DNA of 20,734 nucleotides. Source: DTU053 sp012520115. GTDB taxonomy: Bacteria > Bacillota > Clostridia > Oscillospirales > Acutalibacteraceae. Of the stretch, positions 1 through 7,379 are shown piece after piece. A program made the position numbers and the translations under genes. The notes beneath the pieces were generated by a model, which had not been told where the DNA came from, did not search any database, and was given only the letters and a program-made list of their open reading frames with translations. The stretch lies in assembly GCA_050953725.1 (NCBI GenBank), contig JBMNNB010000004.1, positions 1 through 20,734 of the forward strand, in the 5' to 3' direction. Numbering within the stretch: position 1 is the stretch's first letter; each line of letters opens with the position of its first letter.

Positions 1-706
1 ACGCATCAACAGCCCCCGTAAAAATAACCCTGTCGGCAAGGGCATCATATTCTTCCCTTTTCTGCAGATAATCCACCCCGAGCCTGACCTCAATGCCTTG
101 GAGCATCTTCCCGACCATCTTTGTGTACCCGCCTATCGGGATACCCTGAAAAAGCGCATCAAAATAGTTGTTGTCGTATGTAAATCTGACGGGAAGTCTC
201 TTTATTATAAAAGCCGGAAGCTGACTGCAATCCCTGCCCCACTGCTTTTCGGTATAGCCTTTTATAAGCTTCTCATATATGTCACGCCCGACGAGGGAGA
301 TTGCCTGCTGTTCAAGATTTTCAGGCTCCCCTGCTATTTCTTTTCTCTGCTCTTTGATTTTCGCTTTTGCCTCTTCGGGAGTCACCACACCCCACATTTT
401 ATTAAAGGTGTACATGTTGAAGGGCAGCGAATACAGCTCGCCTTTAAAGTTGGCAACCGGTGAGTTTGTGAAGCGGTTAAAGGCCGCAAAGCGCTGCACA
501 TATTCCCAGACTGCTTTGTTATTGGTATGAAAAATATGCGCACCGTATTTGTGCACATTGATTCCCTCAATTTTTTCCGTGTACACATTGCCAGCAATAT
601 GAGGTCGCTTATCCAATACAAGAACATACTTGCCGTGACTTTTTGCCCGCTCGGCAAAAGCTGCGCCGAAAAGACCTGCTCCGACTATTAAATAATCATA
701 TTTCAT
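1..706 (-). CDS. glf: UDP-galactopyranose mutase, 3' end cut by window edge
   Basis: This flavoenzyme interconverts UDP-galactopyranose and UDP-galactofuranose in the cytoplasm, supplying galactofuranose for surface glycans. The first 235 codons are visible and open to the window edge. They begin MKYDYLIVGAGLFGAAFAE, with the FAD-binding GxGxxG at residues 9-14. Family-typical segments follow: KRPHIAGNVYTE, NVHKYGAHIFHTNN, FNRFTN, and YTEKQWGRD further on. The family is usually about 370 residues, so roughly a third is missing. The ATG at 706 is preceded by GGAG at a 6-7 base spacing. It lies 18 bases after the stop of the upstream glycosyltransferase, so it is the third gene of the operon starting at 2958. 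Identity is confident; the sugar acceptor is not visible. Confidence 0.93.
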   Translation of the reverse strand, partial: MKYDYLIVGAGLFGAAFAERAKSHGKYVLVLDKRPHIAGNVYTEKIEGINVHKYGAHIFHTNNKAVWEYVQRFAAFNRFTNSPVANFKGELYSLPFNMYTFNKMWGVVTPEEAKAKIKEQRKEIAGEPENLEQQAISLVGRDIYEKLIKGYTEKQWGRDCSQLPAFIIKRLPVRFTYDNNYFDALFQGIPIGGYTKMVGKMLQGIEVRLGVDYLQKREEYDALADRVIFTGAVDA

Positions 707-724
707 ATCAGTCTCCAAGCTTTG

Positions 725-1429
725 TTAAATTTCCCTCTTAAGCCGATAGAAATCTCCGACGGCATTCCAGCCGATTTTAACGATTTTTTTGATGTTGATT
801 GAGTTCATGCCTGCCTGTCTGGGTCTGAAGGAAATCGGAATGAACAGCACCTTTTTCTTATGATAAACGAAATACGTTGTAAACATAATGTTCGGGATGT
901 TGAAATCCTTAGGCAGCTTGTCTATGTACTGGGCGACTAAGGATGCTTTCATCAGTCTGAACGGTGCGTTCGCATCGGGAACCTTCACGCCGAAAATCAG
1001 GCGGAGCAGGAAGCAGACGGTCTGCTCTACGAATTTCCTTGCCTTTCCGTCGCCACGCTCGACACGGTTGCCTAAAACCGCATCGTAGCGGTCACGGTTA
1101 TCCCAGAACTGGCCGAATTCATTCGGGTCGGTCTGCCCGTCGGAATCCGTCTGGAATATGTAGTCCGCACCGTTTTCGACAGCATAGCGGTAACCGAAAA
1201 GAAGCGTCGCCCCATGCCCGCCGTTAGGCTTTGTAAGCGGCAGCAGCTTCGGGCGGTCGGCGGCTGATTTCAACAGCAATTCATAAGTATTGTCCTTGCT
1301 GCCGTCATTTATGATGACAAGCCTTGACTCATCGGAAAGCCTGTCTATGACCGGGTACCAGTCGTCCACAAACCTCTCAATGTTGTCCTGCTCGTTATAT
1401 GCAGGGACAATGATATACAGCTTGTCCAT
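725..1429 (-). CDS. Glycosyltransferase family 2 (dolichyl-phosphate-mannose-synthase-like)
   Basis: A 234-residue GT-A fold glycosyltransferase that probably moves a sugar from a nucleotide donor to a lipid or glycan acceptor at the inner face of the membrane. It opens with MDKLYIIVPAYNEQDNIE, then VIINDGSKDNT (about residues 38-48) and the metal-binding DSD motif at 95-97 (QTDSDGQ). The basic, hydrophobic C-terminus has no clear C-terminal membrane helices, unlike some family members. The start ATG at 1429 overlaps the upstream stop by one base (TAATG), which implies translational coupling. The glf neighbour suggests work on a galactofuranose-containing or related surface polymer; that part is inference. 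Confidence 0.9.
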   Translation of the reverse strand: MDKLYIIVPAYNEQDNIERFVDDWYPVIDRLSDESRLVIINDGSKDNTYELLLKSAADRPKLLPLTKPNGGHGATLLFGYRYAVENGADYIFQTDSDGQTDPNEFGQFWDNRDRYDAVLGNRVERGDGKARKFVEQTVCFLLRLIFGVKVPDANAPFRLMKASLVAQYIDKLPKDFNIPNIMFTTYFVYHKKKVLFIPISFRPRQAGMNSINIKKIVKIGWNAVGDFYRLKREI

Positions 1430-2958
1430 TAACCTATTCTCCTATAAACCGAATAATTCTCTGCTTCATGAATAATCTCATAATCACTTTCCAGTTTTGC
1501 AACTGCCCATTTCTTATGCGTTGTATCACTTTCATAATCTTCGCTATAATGATATTTATCATAAACAACATAGGAGGGCGGAGATTTCTCCCATTCCTCT
1601 GCGAATAACTGATGAACTTCATCTGACATAACGGCTACCGGTATATCATAGATAAATTTGCTTGCCGGCTTCAAATCGGATAATAAAAATATCAGACAGT
1701 CATTGCCCAGCACCTGAACGGTGTCGTCTTCATCTGCATCATTTTCAATAACATCAATTATAGTCTGTACTTCTACGGTCTGTTTTTCACTATCGGGATC
1801 ATCCATAGCATTTTTTTTAATTATCTGTGCCAGCATTGAAACCGATGAATTACTGATAACACACAAAGTGACAGCAAAAACAATCAAATCAGACATAAGT
1901 TTGCTGATATTGTTCTGACTGACCAATGCTCTGAATCTTGCAAAGAGTATGCTTATTGTCACTACAATTAAAGGTACCAGCACCATATAGTAATGAATAT
2001 ATGCCGAATGTGAAAATGAAATAAACATTACCGAAACAACCGTGGAACAGAGCAGCAATATAAAAATTAATCTTTTTCGTTTTTCTGTTTTGTTGTCCGC
2101 TATCCCGACAACACATGCAACGCATCCGATAATTACTATATTTGAAAAAGAAAAGGCGACATCAAAAATATGCATTACAAACTCGCTTACTCCGAGCCCG
2201 TATTGCGCATATTTAGAATTAAAAATAAAGTTCTGATATATATAATCAGAAAATGCTCCCTCTGCCAGTAAATAGATAAGAAAAGGAACTACCGCAACAA
2301 TCGTTCCTGCCCCGAAATACGCTATGTATTTCATCATTTTTGAAAAGTTTTTTTTGATAAGGCTGTTAATTACAATATACACTGAAAATACAAACCAGAC
2401 GGAAAACATATTTGGTCTGAGCATGAGCGACAGGCCGAAGGTCAATCCGCAAAGCAGTATCTTCCACCGCTCAAAGCTGTCTGCGCGAAGCATTGAAATA
2501 AACAGATACAATGCAATACATATTAACGGCATCGCAAATTCTTCCGTCAAATTTCCGCCTTCTAACCATCTGCGAAGAAGTAAAAAGCCGGTCGAAACAG
2601 ATAATAAAGCAACAAATCTGCCGAAAAGACTTTTAATCGTAAGATATGAAAAAAGGACAGAAACAAAAATAGCAATAACTTCGATAATCCATACGCCGTG
2701 GATTCCGCTAACCGAATACCCGAGAAAATTGAGAAAAAATAAAAGAGGTCCCTTATGGTCAAAAAAATCCCTGTAAGGAACCATTCCGTTTGCCATACCT
2801 TTACCTATAGTCGTAAAAACTCTGGAGTCAGTCCAGGGACCTATGTTTGAAAAAAAGCTTTGATTTGACAACAGACTCAGAAAAAAGGTCAGCAGACTCA
2901 GATGAATAAAAACCACAAGCTGCGCCGAATCAATCTTTTTCAAACGAAAATTCTTCAT
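1429..2958 (-). CDS. Membrane GT-C glycosyltransferase (family 39/ArnT-like)
   Basis: A polytopic membrane protein of about 509 residues, expected to transfer sugar from a lipid-linked donor on the outer face of the membrane. After the first helix (about residues 13-31) comes the hallmark first-loop region: GPWTDSRVF (Asp44), then PYRDFFDHKGP at about 61-71. This Asp plus DHKGP arrangement is typical of Clostridial PMT-2/ArnT-like proteins. Many further hydrophobic segments and a hydrophilic C-terminal domain (about residue 390 on) follow. I choose ATG 2958, not the upstream TTG at 2964, because a GACGG ribosome site then sits 7 bases away. The decayed paralogue at 3332 also aligns to ATG 2958 without gaps. 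The gene is AT-richer than the flanking genes. It is first in the operon with the GT2 gene and glf. Confidence 0.85.
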   Translation of the reverse strand: MKNFRLKKIDSAQLVVFIHLSLLTFFLSLLSNQSFFSNIGPWTDSRVFTTIGKGMANGMVPYRDFFDHKGPLLFFLNFLGYSVSGIHGVWIIEVIAIFVSVLFSYLTIKSLFGRFVALLSVSTGFLLLRRWLEGGNLTEEFAMPLICIALYLFISMLRADSFERWKILLCGLTFGLSLMLRPNMFSVWFVFSVYIVINSLIKKNFSKMMKYIAYFGAGTIVAVVPFLIYLLAEGAFSDYIYQNFIFNSKYAQYGLGVSEFVMHIFDVAFSFSNIVIIGCVACVVGIADNKTEKRKRLIFILLLCSTVVSVMFISFSHSAYIHYYMVLVPLIVVTISILFARFRALVSQNNISKLMSDLIVFAVTLCVISNSSVSMLAQIIKKNAMDDPDSEKQTVEVQTIIDVIENDADEDDTVQVLGNDCLIFLLSDLKPASKFIYDIPVAVMSDEVHQLFAEEWEKSPPSYVVYDKYHYSEDYESDTTHKKWAVAKLESDYEIIHEAENYSVYRRIG

Positions 2959-3086
2959 GCTCAATCCGTCTCTTTCACTTTTATATTAAGCTGCTGTAAA
3001 CAGGTGCCTTTTTGTCTCTCGGCTTATTATGCAAGCTGTAGACATTGAGAGTATTTTATTAAGAAAATCTGCAAATTATCGAATTA

Positions 3087-3115
3087 ACTATACCATAGAA
3101 TTTACAAAATGACAA
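3087..3115 (-). promoter_or_regulatory. Promoter of the glycan operon
   Basis: On the minus strand, a -35 TTGTCA (3110-3115), a 17-base spacer and a -10 TATAGT (3087-3092) preceded by TGG (extended -10) are present. This predicts a leader of about 120 bases before ATG 2958. The leader can fold a stem joining CTCTC and GAGAG around GCTT/AAGC. Confidence 0.7.
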
Positions 3116-3206
3116 CATTTAACACAAATATTGAATCTTCAACATTTATTATGGTGAAAGAATTTCTTGCATCGGAAGTATGTTTCCTACACGGCGTCAT
3201 AGCGGC

Positions 3207-3332
3207 CCAGGGAGTTATTTTCGAGAAAATGTTCTGATTTGAAAGCAGGCTTAAACAGAATGCCAAGGCAAACAGATAAAACAGAATAACAATCTGCTTT
3301 GAGCGAGTCTGTTTAATAAGGGAATTATTCAA
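3207..3332 (-). pseudogene. Truncated tandem paralogue of the GT-C glycosyltransferase
   Basis: An open frame runs from TTG 3332 to 3102 (76 codons). Its first 42 codons align without a gap to the N-terminus of the intact gene starting at 2958. The shared stretch LSLLSNQ falls at residues 27-33 in both, and PW at 41-42 in both; about 20 of 42 residues agree. After Trp42 the resemblance ends and the last 34 codons are unrelated. All catalytic-loop residues (DSRVF, PYRD, DHKGP) are missing, so this is a remnant, not a working enzyme. Upstream sequence (CTCTTTCAC, then TTAAGC and GTAAA) also matches the intact copy. The pattern reads as a tandem duplication followed by deletion of most of the promoter-distal part of the first copy. 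Confidence 0.8.
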
Positions 3333-3453
3333 GCTTACATCCTCTCTCTTTCACATTACTTTAAGCCGCCGTAAAGGCTCACTTTGTACACGCATTATTC
3401 GGCGTGTTGCCGTTAAGGGCAAAAAAATAAAATCGGGGAACAATTTCTCATAC

Positions 3454-3482
3454 AATTTACCATATATTTCAGTGTTTTACAA
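3454..3482 (-). promoter_or_regulatory. Promoter upstream of the paralogue remnant
   Basis: A minus-strand -35 TTGTAA (3477-3482), a 17-base spacer and a -10 TAAATT (3454-3459) preceded by TGG. The layout matches the promoter of the intact copy at 3087-3115, so the duplication seems to have included the promoter. If active, it would transcribe the remnant and could read on into the glycan operon. Confidence 0.55.
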
Positions 3483-3556
3483 TGCCAATCTGCCATATAT
3501 GATTAAATGTGAGCTATTTTCCCGCCGTTTTTACGACCAAAGTCCCTTTAAAGGGA

Positions 3557-3582
3557 CAAAAAAACGGGCGGTTGCCCGCCCG
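3557..3582 (-). terminator. Rho-independent terminator after the phosphodiesterase gene
   Basis: A 7-bp GC stem (CGGGCGG 3565-3571 with CCGCCCG 3576-3582) and a 4-base loop are followed on the minus strand by 8 T (3557-3564). It lies 17 bases past the stop codon at 3599. A second palindrome, GTCCCTTTAAAGGGAC, follows directly. Confidence 0.9.
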
Positions 3583-3598
3583 CTTTGTGTTTATTAAC

Positions 3599-4573
3599 TT
3601 ACAGAGCGATTTCCTTGTTGGTAACGATGAAAATCATTCTCTCCTGGATGTACAGTGTGCCGTGGCCGGACCACTTTCCGCCGTGGTCGCTTGTGATGAC
3701 TATGAGCCAATCCTCCTGCTCGTATGTAGGTCTGCTCTCGATTGCGGCAATCAGCTCACCTGCGCAGGTTTCGCTGTCTATGTAAGCCTGCTGATAGTCG
3801 GGGTTGTTTACGGTATAGCCCGTGCCGTGACCTGCGGCGTCCATATGTTCATAGATGCCCATGATGAAGTCCGGGCAGTCCGGCTCGGTGACTGCGGCAA
3901 GCATTGAAGCATGTGTGCCGGGATCGTCGGGATTCTTACCGAACACCACGTTCAGACTGTTTTCCTCGCAGTAAGCCTTTTCGAGCTTATAGGTGGAGTT
4001 GTCGCTTGTAAAATGTCCGCCCCAGGAAACCTGGAACATGGTCTGGTCAGCCTTGCCGTCCTCAACAAGAGTAGTCAACAGGGTCTTAGGCTCAACAGCC
4101 TTTGTAATGCCGTTGTTGATAATACCCGTTTCAAGGCCCCATTTGCCGGTCAGTATCGAGCACCAGCCGGGAGCGGTTGAGGTGGCCTGAATGATGGGCA
4201 AGGGGAAATTGGCTCCGCCCGCATAGGCTATGTACGCCTTGCCGCCGCTTTCAAGCAGCATCTTCGAGCCGCCGTTTTCGACCGAGAAAGCGTCAAGTGC
4301 GTCAGCTCTTCCGCCGTCAAATCCGATGATAATGGCCTTCTTTTCGGTTTTGCCGTCGGGCAGCGGTGAGTCGAAATGCTCGGAGACCATGTCATAAACA
4401 ATGGTCTGCGGCAGAGCGGTTTCAATGGTGTTTTCGTAGAATGTGAGACCTGCTACCCTCTCCCTATAGGCCTTGGTGGTATCGGCTATGTCTACGCCGT
4501 AACCGAAAATGGAAACAAGAAAAGTAGAGATAAGGGTAATAGCTGCTGTAACTAACGATACAAGTGATGACAT
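3599..4573 (-). CDS. Membrane-anchored alkaline-phosphatase-superfamily phosphodiesterase (NPP-like)
   Basis: A 324-residue metal-dependent phosphodiesterase or phosphatase expected outside the membrane. An N-terminal hydrophobic segment (about 5-24) is a signal anchor or signal peptide. The superfamily's full two-metal set appears in order: IIGFDGGRADAL (Asp86), the nucleophile in TSTAPGW (Thr133), HMDAAGHG (Asp245, His249), TSDHGG (Asp296, His297) and SGHGT (His304). This matches nucleotide pyrophosphatase/phosphodiesterases in a compact form. The substrate cannot be read from sequence; nucleotide, phospholipid head-group or glycan phosphodiesters are all possible. The ATG at 4573 follows AGGGGG at a spacing of about 7. 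It has its own promoter and terminator, so it is probably monocistronic. Confidence 0.87.
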   Translation of the reverse strand: MSSLVSLVTAAITLISTFLVSIFGYGVDIADTTKAYRERVAGLTFYENTIETALPQTIVYDMVSEHFDSPLPDGKTEKKAIIIGFDGGRADALDAFSVENGGSKMLLESGGKAYIAYAGGANFPLPIIQATSTAPGWCSILTGKWGLETGIINNGITKAVEPKTLLTTLVEDGKADQTMFQVSWGGHFTSDNSTYKLEKAYCEENSLNVVFGKNPDDPGTHASMLAAVTEPDCPDFIMGIYEHMDAAGHGTGYTVNNPDYQQAYIDSETCAGELIAAIESRPTYEQEDWLIVITSDHGGKWSGHGTLYIQERMIFIVTNKEIAL

Positions 4574-4598
4574 AATATACCCCCTAACATTAAGGAAA

Positions 4599-4641
4599 AT
4601 CTTACCACTAACATCCTAACACAACAGGTTGTCCGATTCAA
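4599..4641 (-). promoter_or_regulatory. Candidate promoter of the phosphodiesterase gene
   Basis: Two overlapping minus-strand readings are possible. One is a -35 TTGAAT (4636-4641), 17 bases and a -10 TAGGAT (4613-4618). The other is an extended -10, TGG then TAAGAT (4599-4604), with a poor -35. Either gives a short leader before ATG 4573. Confidence 0.4.
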
Positions 4642-4807
4642 GCCACCATGAGGTTTTTTTCAATAAAAAAACCGCCTGCGGGGCTGAGGTGTGCAGCGTC
4701 GGAACTGTTTACAGAGTAAATAATTATACAAAACGAAAATAATTCATATACAATTAATAGGTTATTTATAAACCGTATTTGCACGGGGAGTACAATAGCC
4801 TTTGGCT

Positions 4808-4824
4808 GGTTCATTTTCTGAACC
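4808..4824. repeat. Perfect inverted repeat, possible operator
   Basis: GGTTCA-TTTTC-TGAACC is a perfect 6-bp inverted repeat overlapping the predicted -35 of the operon promoter. It is bracketed by near-identical direct repeats, TTTGGCTGG (4801-4809) and TTTGGTTGG (4825-4833). This arrangement would suit a dimeric repressor. No regulator gene is in the window. Confidence 0.45.
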
Positions 4825-4839
4825 TTTGGTTGGTATTGT
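4811..4839 (+). promoter_or_regulatory. Candidate promoter of the five-gene operon
   Basis: A -35 TTCATT (4811-4816), a 17-base spacer and a -10 TATTGT (4834-4839) preceded by TGG. The -35 is weak, but the extended -10 resembles the other promoters in the window. The predicted leader is about 48 bases. Confidence 0.4.
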
Positions 4840-4893
4840 AAAAATTGCATTGCAGGCCTCATTACCTTATTTTTCTGAAAGAAGGAGATACCT

Positions 4894-6588
4894 ATGAAAA
4901 AGCACTTCAAATCTCTCATTACTGTACTGCTTTGTCTTTCAATCCTCCCTGGTACTGCTTTGTCAGCTTCAGCCGGCGACGATACTTTAAGAATCACAGT
5001 CGCCACAGACACACATTTTTCGAGCTTTTCCGACTTAGGGGAGTTCCCCTCGGACTATACTCAGGTTACAAATATTGACGGAATGCTCGACAAGGATGTA
5101 TACTATTATACATCTATACAGGGCCAGATGGACTGGGAGTCCAAGGCCATACTAAAGCAGCTCCTGTCCGCTTTTGCCGAGAGTGACGACGAGTTCCTCC
5201 TGCTTGCAGGCGACCTGACAAGCGGCGACAGGCAGTCCCACTATGAGCTTGCCGAGATTCTGAGAAATGTCGAGGCCGACACCGGCAAGGAAATCTTCGT
5301 AACAAGCGGCAACCACGATGTTGAGGACGGCGTTTCCACCGACGAGTTCATGCAGATTTACGCCGACTTCGGCTATGCAGATGCCCTCTCGGTACATCAG
5401 CCCTCCGGTTCATATACTGCCGACCTTTCTGGCAAATACAGGCTTATAGTAATCGACTCCAGCGAAACCGGCGATGTCGGCGGCGAAATCACTCCCGCTG
5501 CTTTGGATTGGGTAAGGCAGCAGGCAGCAGCCGCACAGAACGACGGCAAGACGCTCATCGCCATGATGCACCACAGCCTCCTGCCCCATTTCGCAGTCGA
5601 GCCTATGATAAACAGCAGCAGCCATGCGGCTCTTGTTGAAGAGCTCGCCGGTTTAGGCATAAATGTTTTCTTTACGGGACATATCCATGCAAACGACATA
5701 TCCTCCGTAAAGACCCGCAGCGGCAAAACAGTATATGACGTTATGACAGGCTCTCTGACAGTATATCCCCATGCTTACAGGCATGCTTCTTTCTCGGACA
5801 GCGGAATAGAAATAAGCACCGATTACATAACCGAGATTGATACGGCAGACCTTACACAAGGCTATAATGCCGAGCAGCTCAGCAGAATCGAAGAAAACTT
5901 CCCTGCTTATTCATACGGCTTCTTTGAGGCGGGCATGTGCCGCTGGCTTAACGCCTATGCGGGCGATGGCGCAAAAGTAGGCAGAAAGCTGGGCTTTGAG
6001 CAGGACTCAATAGCATTCAAACTGCTTGACCATACGCTTACGCTTGCCGGCAATGCCATAAATACGCCCATCTATGACGACGGCTCCACCCCCGATGTGA
6101 TTGACACCGTTGAGGAGCTGGCAAAGCTCAAGGGCTTTGAAATTCCCGAAAGCGATTACCGGATGCCCTATCAGGTAGTAGCCGCCATAATGTCCAACTT
6201 CTACTGCGGCGACGAAACGGATGTAAGCTTTGAGGTAGAGCTGGTCTATAACTGCCTGAAGTCCTTAGTCCCCCGTTTTGCCGAGACTCTCATATTCGAA
6301 GGCACAATTAACTGTCTGCTGGGCAGCTTAGATATCGCTATCGCACCCGGCATCCTCACCTCCGGCTTAGAGCTCGGCATTGAAGATATGGCTATTATCG
6401 ACACTATTGCCGTCTCGATGCTTAACTCGCTGCTTAAGGGCATTGCAAACGATTACAGCCAGCCCGGCGACCTTAATGTGGAGCTGAATACAAGTACGGG
6501 CACTGCGGGACTTACTCTCTTTGAGAGGATTCTCAGAATGTTCATTGACCTCTTCTCCTCATTCAAAAGGCTGTTTGAATTTATATAA
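4894..6588 (+). CDS. Secreted calcineurin-like metallophosphoesterase
   Basis: A 564-residue exported phosphoesterase. A classic signal peptide is present (MKK start, hydrophobic core, then ALSASA with cleavage likely near residue 27). The two-metal calcineurin-like motifs follow in order: TDTH (Asp39, His41), AGDLTSGD (Asp107), SGNHD (139-142), MMHHS (His226/227) and TGHIH (262-265). The domain ends near residue 300. The remaining 260 or so residues are a mostly helical C-terminal region that I do not recognise. The substrate is unknown; relatives cleave phosphomonoesters, phosphodiesters or nucleotides. The start is well supported by AAGGAG just before ATG 4894. It is the first gene of the five-gene operon, 12 bases ahead of the next. 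Confidence 0.88.
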   Translation: MKKHFKSLITVLLCLSILPGTALSASAGDDTLRITVATDTHFSSFSDLGEFPSDYTQVTNIDGMLDKDVYYYTSIQGQMDWESKAILKQLLSAFAESDDEFLLLAGDLTSGDRQSHYELAEILRNVEADTGKEIFVTSGNHDVEDGVSTDEFMQIYADFGYADALSVHQPSGSYTADLSGKYRLIVIDSSETGDVGGEITPAALDWVRQQAAAAQNDGKTLIAMMHHSLLPHFAVEPMINSSSHAALVEELAGLGINVFFTGHIHANDISSVKTRSGKTVYDVMTGSLTVYPHAYRHASFSDSGIEISTDYITEIDTADLTQGYNAEQLSRIEENFPAYSYGFFEAGMCRWLNAYAGDGAKVGRKLGFEQDSIAFKLLDHTLTLAGNAINTPIYDDGSTPDVIDTVEELAKLKGFEIPESDYRMPYQVVAAIMSNFYCGDETDVSFEVELVYNCLKSLVPRFAETLIFEGTINCLLGSLDIAIAPGILTSGLELGIEDMAIIDTIAVSMLNSLLKGIANDYSQPGDLNVELNTSTGTAGLTLFERILRMFIDLFSSFKRLFEFI

Positions 6589-6600
6589 CGGGGCGAATTT

Positions 6601-7365
6601 ATGAAACTACACACCCTCGGCACCTCTGCGGGTACCGAGCCCTATGCGGGCTTCCACCACACCTCAATCGCCATTGAAACAGATAAGGGACTGTACTTCT
6701 TTGACGCAGGCGAATGCTGCGGCTACACCGCCCACATAAACGGCATTGATTTACTGAGAACCAAGGCAATATTCATATCCCACCCCCACATGGACCATGT
6801 TGGGGGTTTGGGCAATTTGCTCTGGTACATCCGCAAGGTGGGCAACGCCAGAAAAACGCCCCTTACAAAGGATGACAATATCGATATCTTCACCCCCTGC
6901 GAGGAAACGGTGGAGGGCTTTATGACGGTGCTTAAAAACACCGAGGGCAATTTCAGCACTGATTACACCCATACAACACATAAAATCACAGAGGGCAAAA
7001 TTTATGATAACTCGGATATAGCAGTCACGGCCCTTCATAACCACCATTTGCCTGAGAATCTGTCAAACTCCTTCCGTATAGAGTGTGAGGGAAAGACCGT
7101 TGTTTTCTCCGGCGATATACGACTTGAGGACATGGACTATATTCTGCCGGAATACTGCGACGCTTTTCTTGTGGAAACGGGACATCATCAGATAGAGGCT
7201 ATCTGCGATAAGCTTCGGGAAAGCGGCAAGACGGTCGGCACTCTTTTCTTTATTCATCACGGCTCGTATATCATGCGGGACATGGACGCTGCCGCAGCCC
7301 GTGCGAACGCAGCCTTTGACGGCAGGGCGGTTCTCTGTAAAGACGGCGGCACCTACGAAATCTGA
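6601..7365 (+). CDS. MBL-fold metal-dependent hydrolase (RNase Z-like family)
   Basis: A 254-residue cytoplasmic metallo-beta-lactamase-fold hydrolase. The metal-binding HxHxDH motif is SHPHMDHVGG (His61, His63, Asp65, His66). Further ligand candidates are His148/149 in HNHHLP, Asp172 in FSGDIR and His219/220 in FIHHG. The fold resembles RNase Z and related phosphodiesterases, but it lacks the length and exosite of tRNase Z, and its position in a hydrolase operon argues for a small-molecule substrate. The ATG at 6601 follows GGGGCG 12 bases after the preceding stop. The downstream TTG gene's ribosome site overlaps this gene's stop, so translation is probably coupled. Confidence 0.85.
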   Translation: MKLHTLGTSAGTEPYAGFHHTSIAIETDKGLYFFDAGECCGYTAHINGIDLLRTKAIFISHPHMDHVGGLGNLLWYIRKVGNARKTPLTKDDNIDIFTPCEETVEGFMTVLKNTEGNFSTDYTHTTHKITEGKIYDNSDIAVTALHNHHLPENLSNSFRIECEGKTVVFSGDIRLEDMDYILPEYCDAFLVETGHHQIEAICDKLRESGKTVGTLFFIHHGSYIMRDMDAAAARANAAFDGRAVLCKDGGTYEI

Positions 7366-7371
7366 AGGGAG
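7365..7371 (+). promoter_or_regulatory. Ribosome binding site deciding TTG start at 7380
   Basis: AAGGGAG lies 8 bases before TTG 7380 and shares a base with the upstream stop TGA (7363-7365). No in-frame ATG or GTG is placed to use it, so it supports the TTG start and coupling to the MBL gene. Confidence 0.75.
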
Positions 7372-7379
7372 CTTTTACT

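Larger units (their letters stand above)
4574..4893. other. Divergent intergenic region, 320 bases
   Basis: This region separates the divergent phosphodiesterase gene and the five-gene plus-strand operon. It holds the minus-strand promoter (4599-4641), an AT inverted repeat GGTTTTTTT/AAAAAAACC (4652-4673) beside a short GC-rich run, an AT-rich stretch (4705-4775), and the operator-like repeats with the plus-strand promoter (4800-4839). No gene is convincing here. A minus-strand frame crossing it (5012 to 4638) is antisense to the next gene's start and has no family signature. Confidence 0.6.

Noticed and set aside
2324..2776. Plus-strand open frame of 150 codons
   Set aside because: Antisense to the membrane glycosyltransferase. 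The composition is that of a reversed hydrophobic gene and no start signal is seen.
3509..3907. Plus-strand open frame of 132 codons
   Set aside because: Runs over the terminator and antisense to the phosphodiesterase, whose metal-binding motifs are complete.
4652..4690. AT inverted repeat GGTTTTTTT/AAAAAAACC beside a GC-rich run, read as a terminator
   Set aside because: The GC part forms only a 3-bp stem and no gene ends nearby on the strand that would use it. It may be an old terminator remnant.
4638..5012. Minus-strand open frame of 124 codons across the divergent intergenic region
   Set aside because: Overlaps the start and signal peptide of the metallophosphoesterase gene on the opposite strand. 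Its tail is a translation of repeat-like GC and T-rich sequence; no domain.
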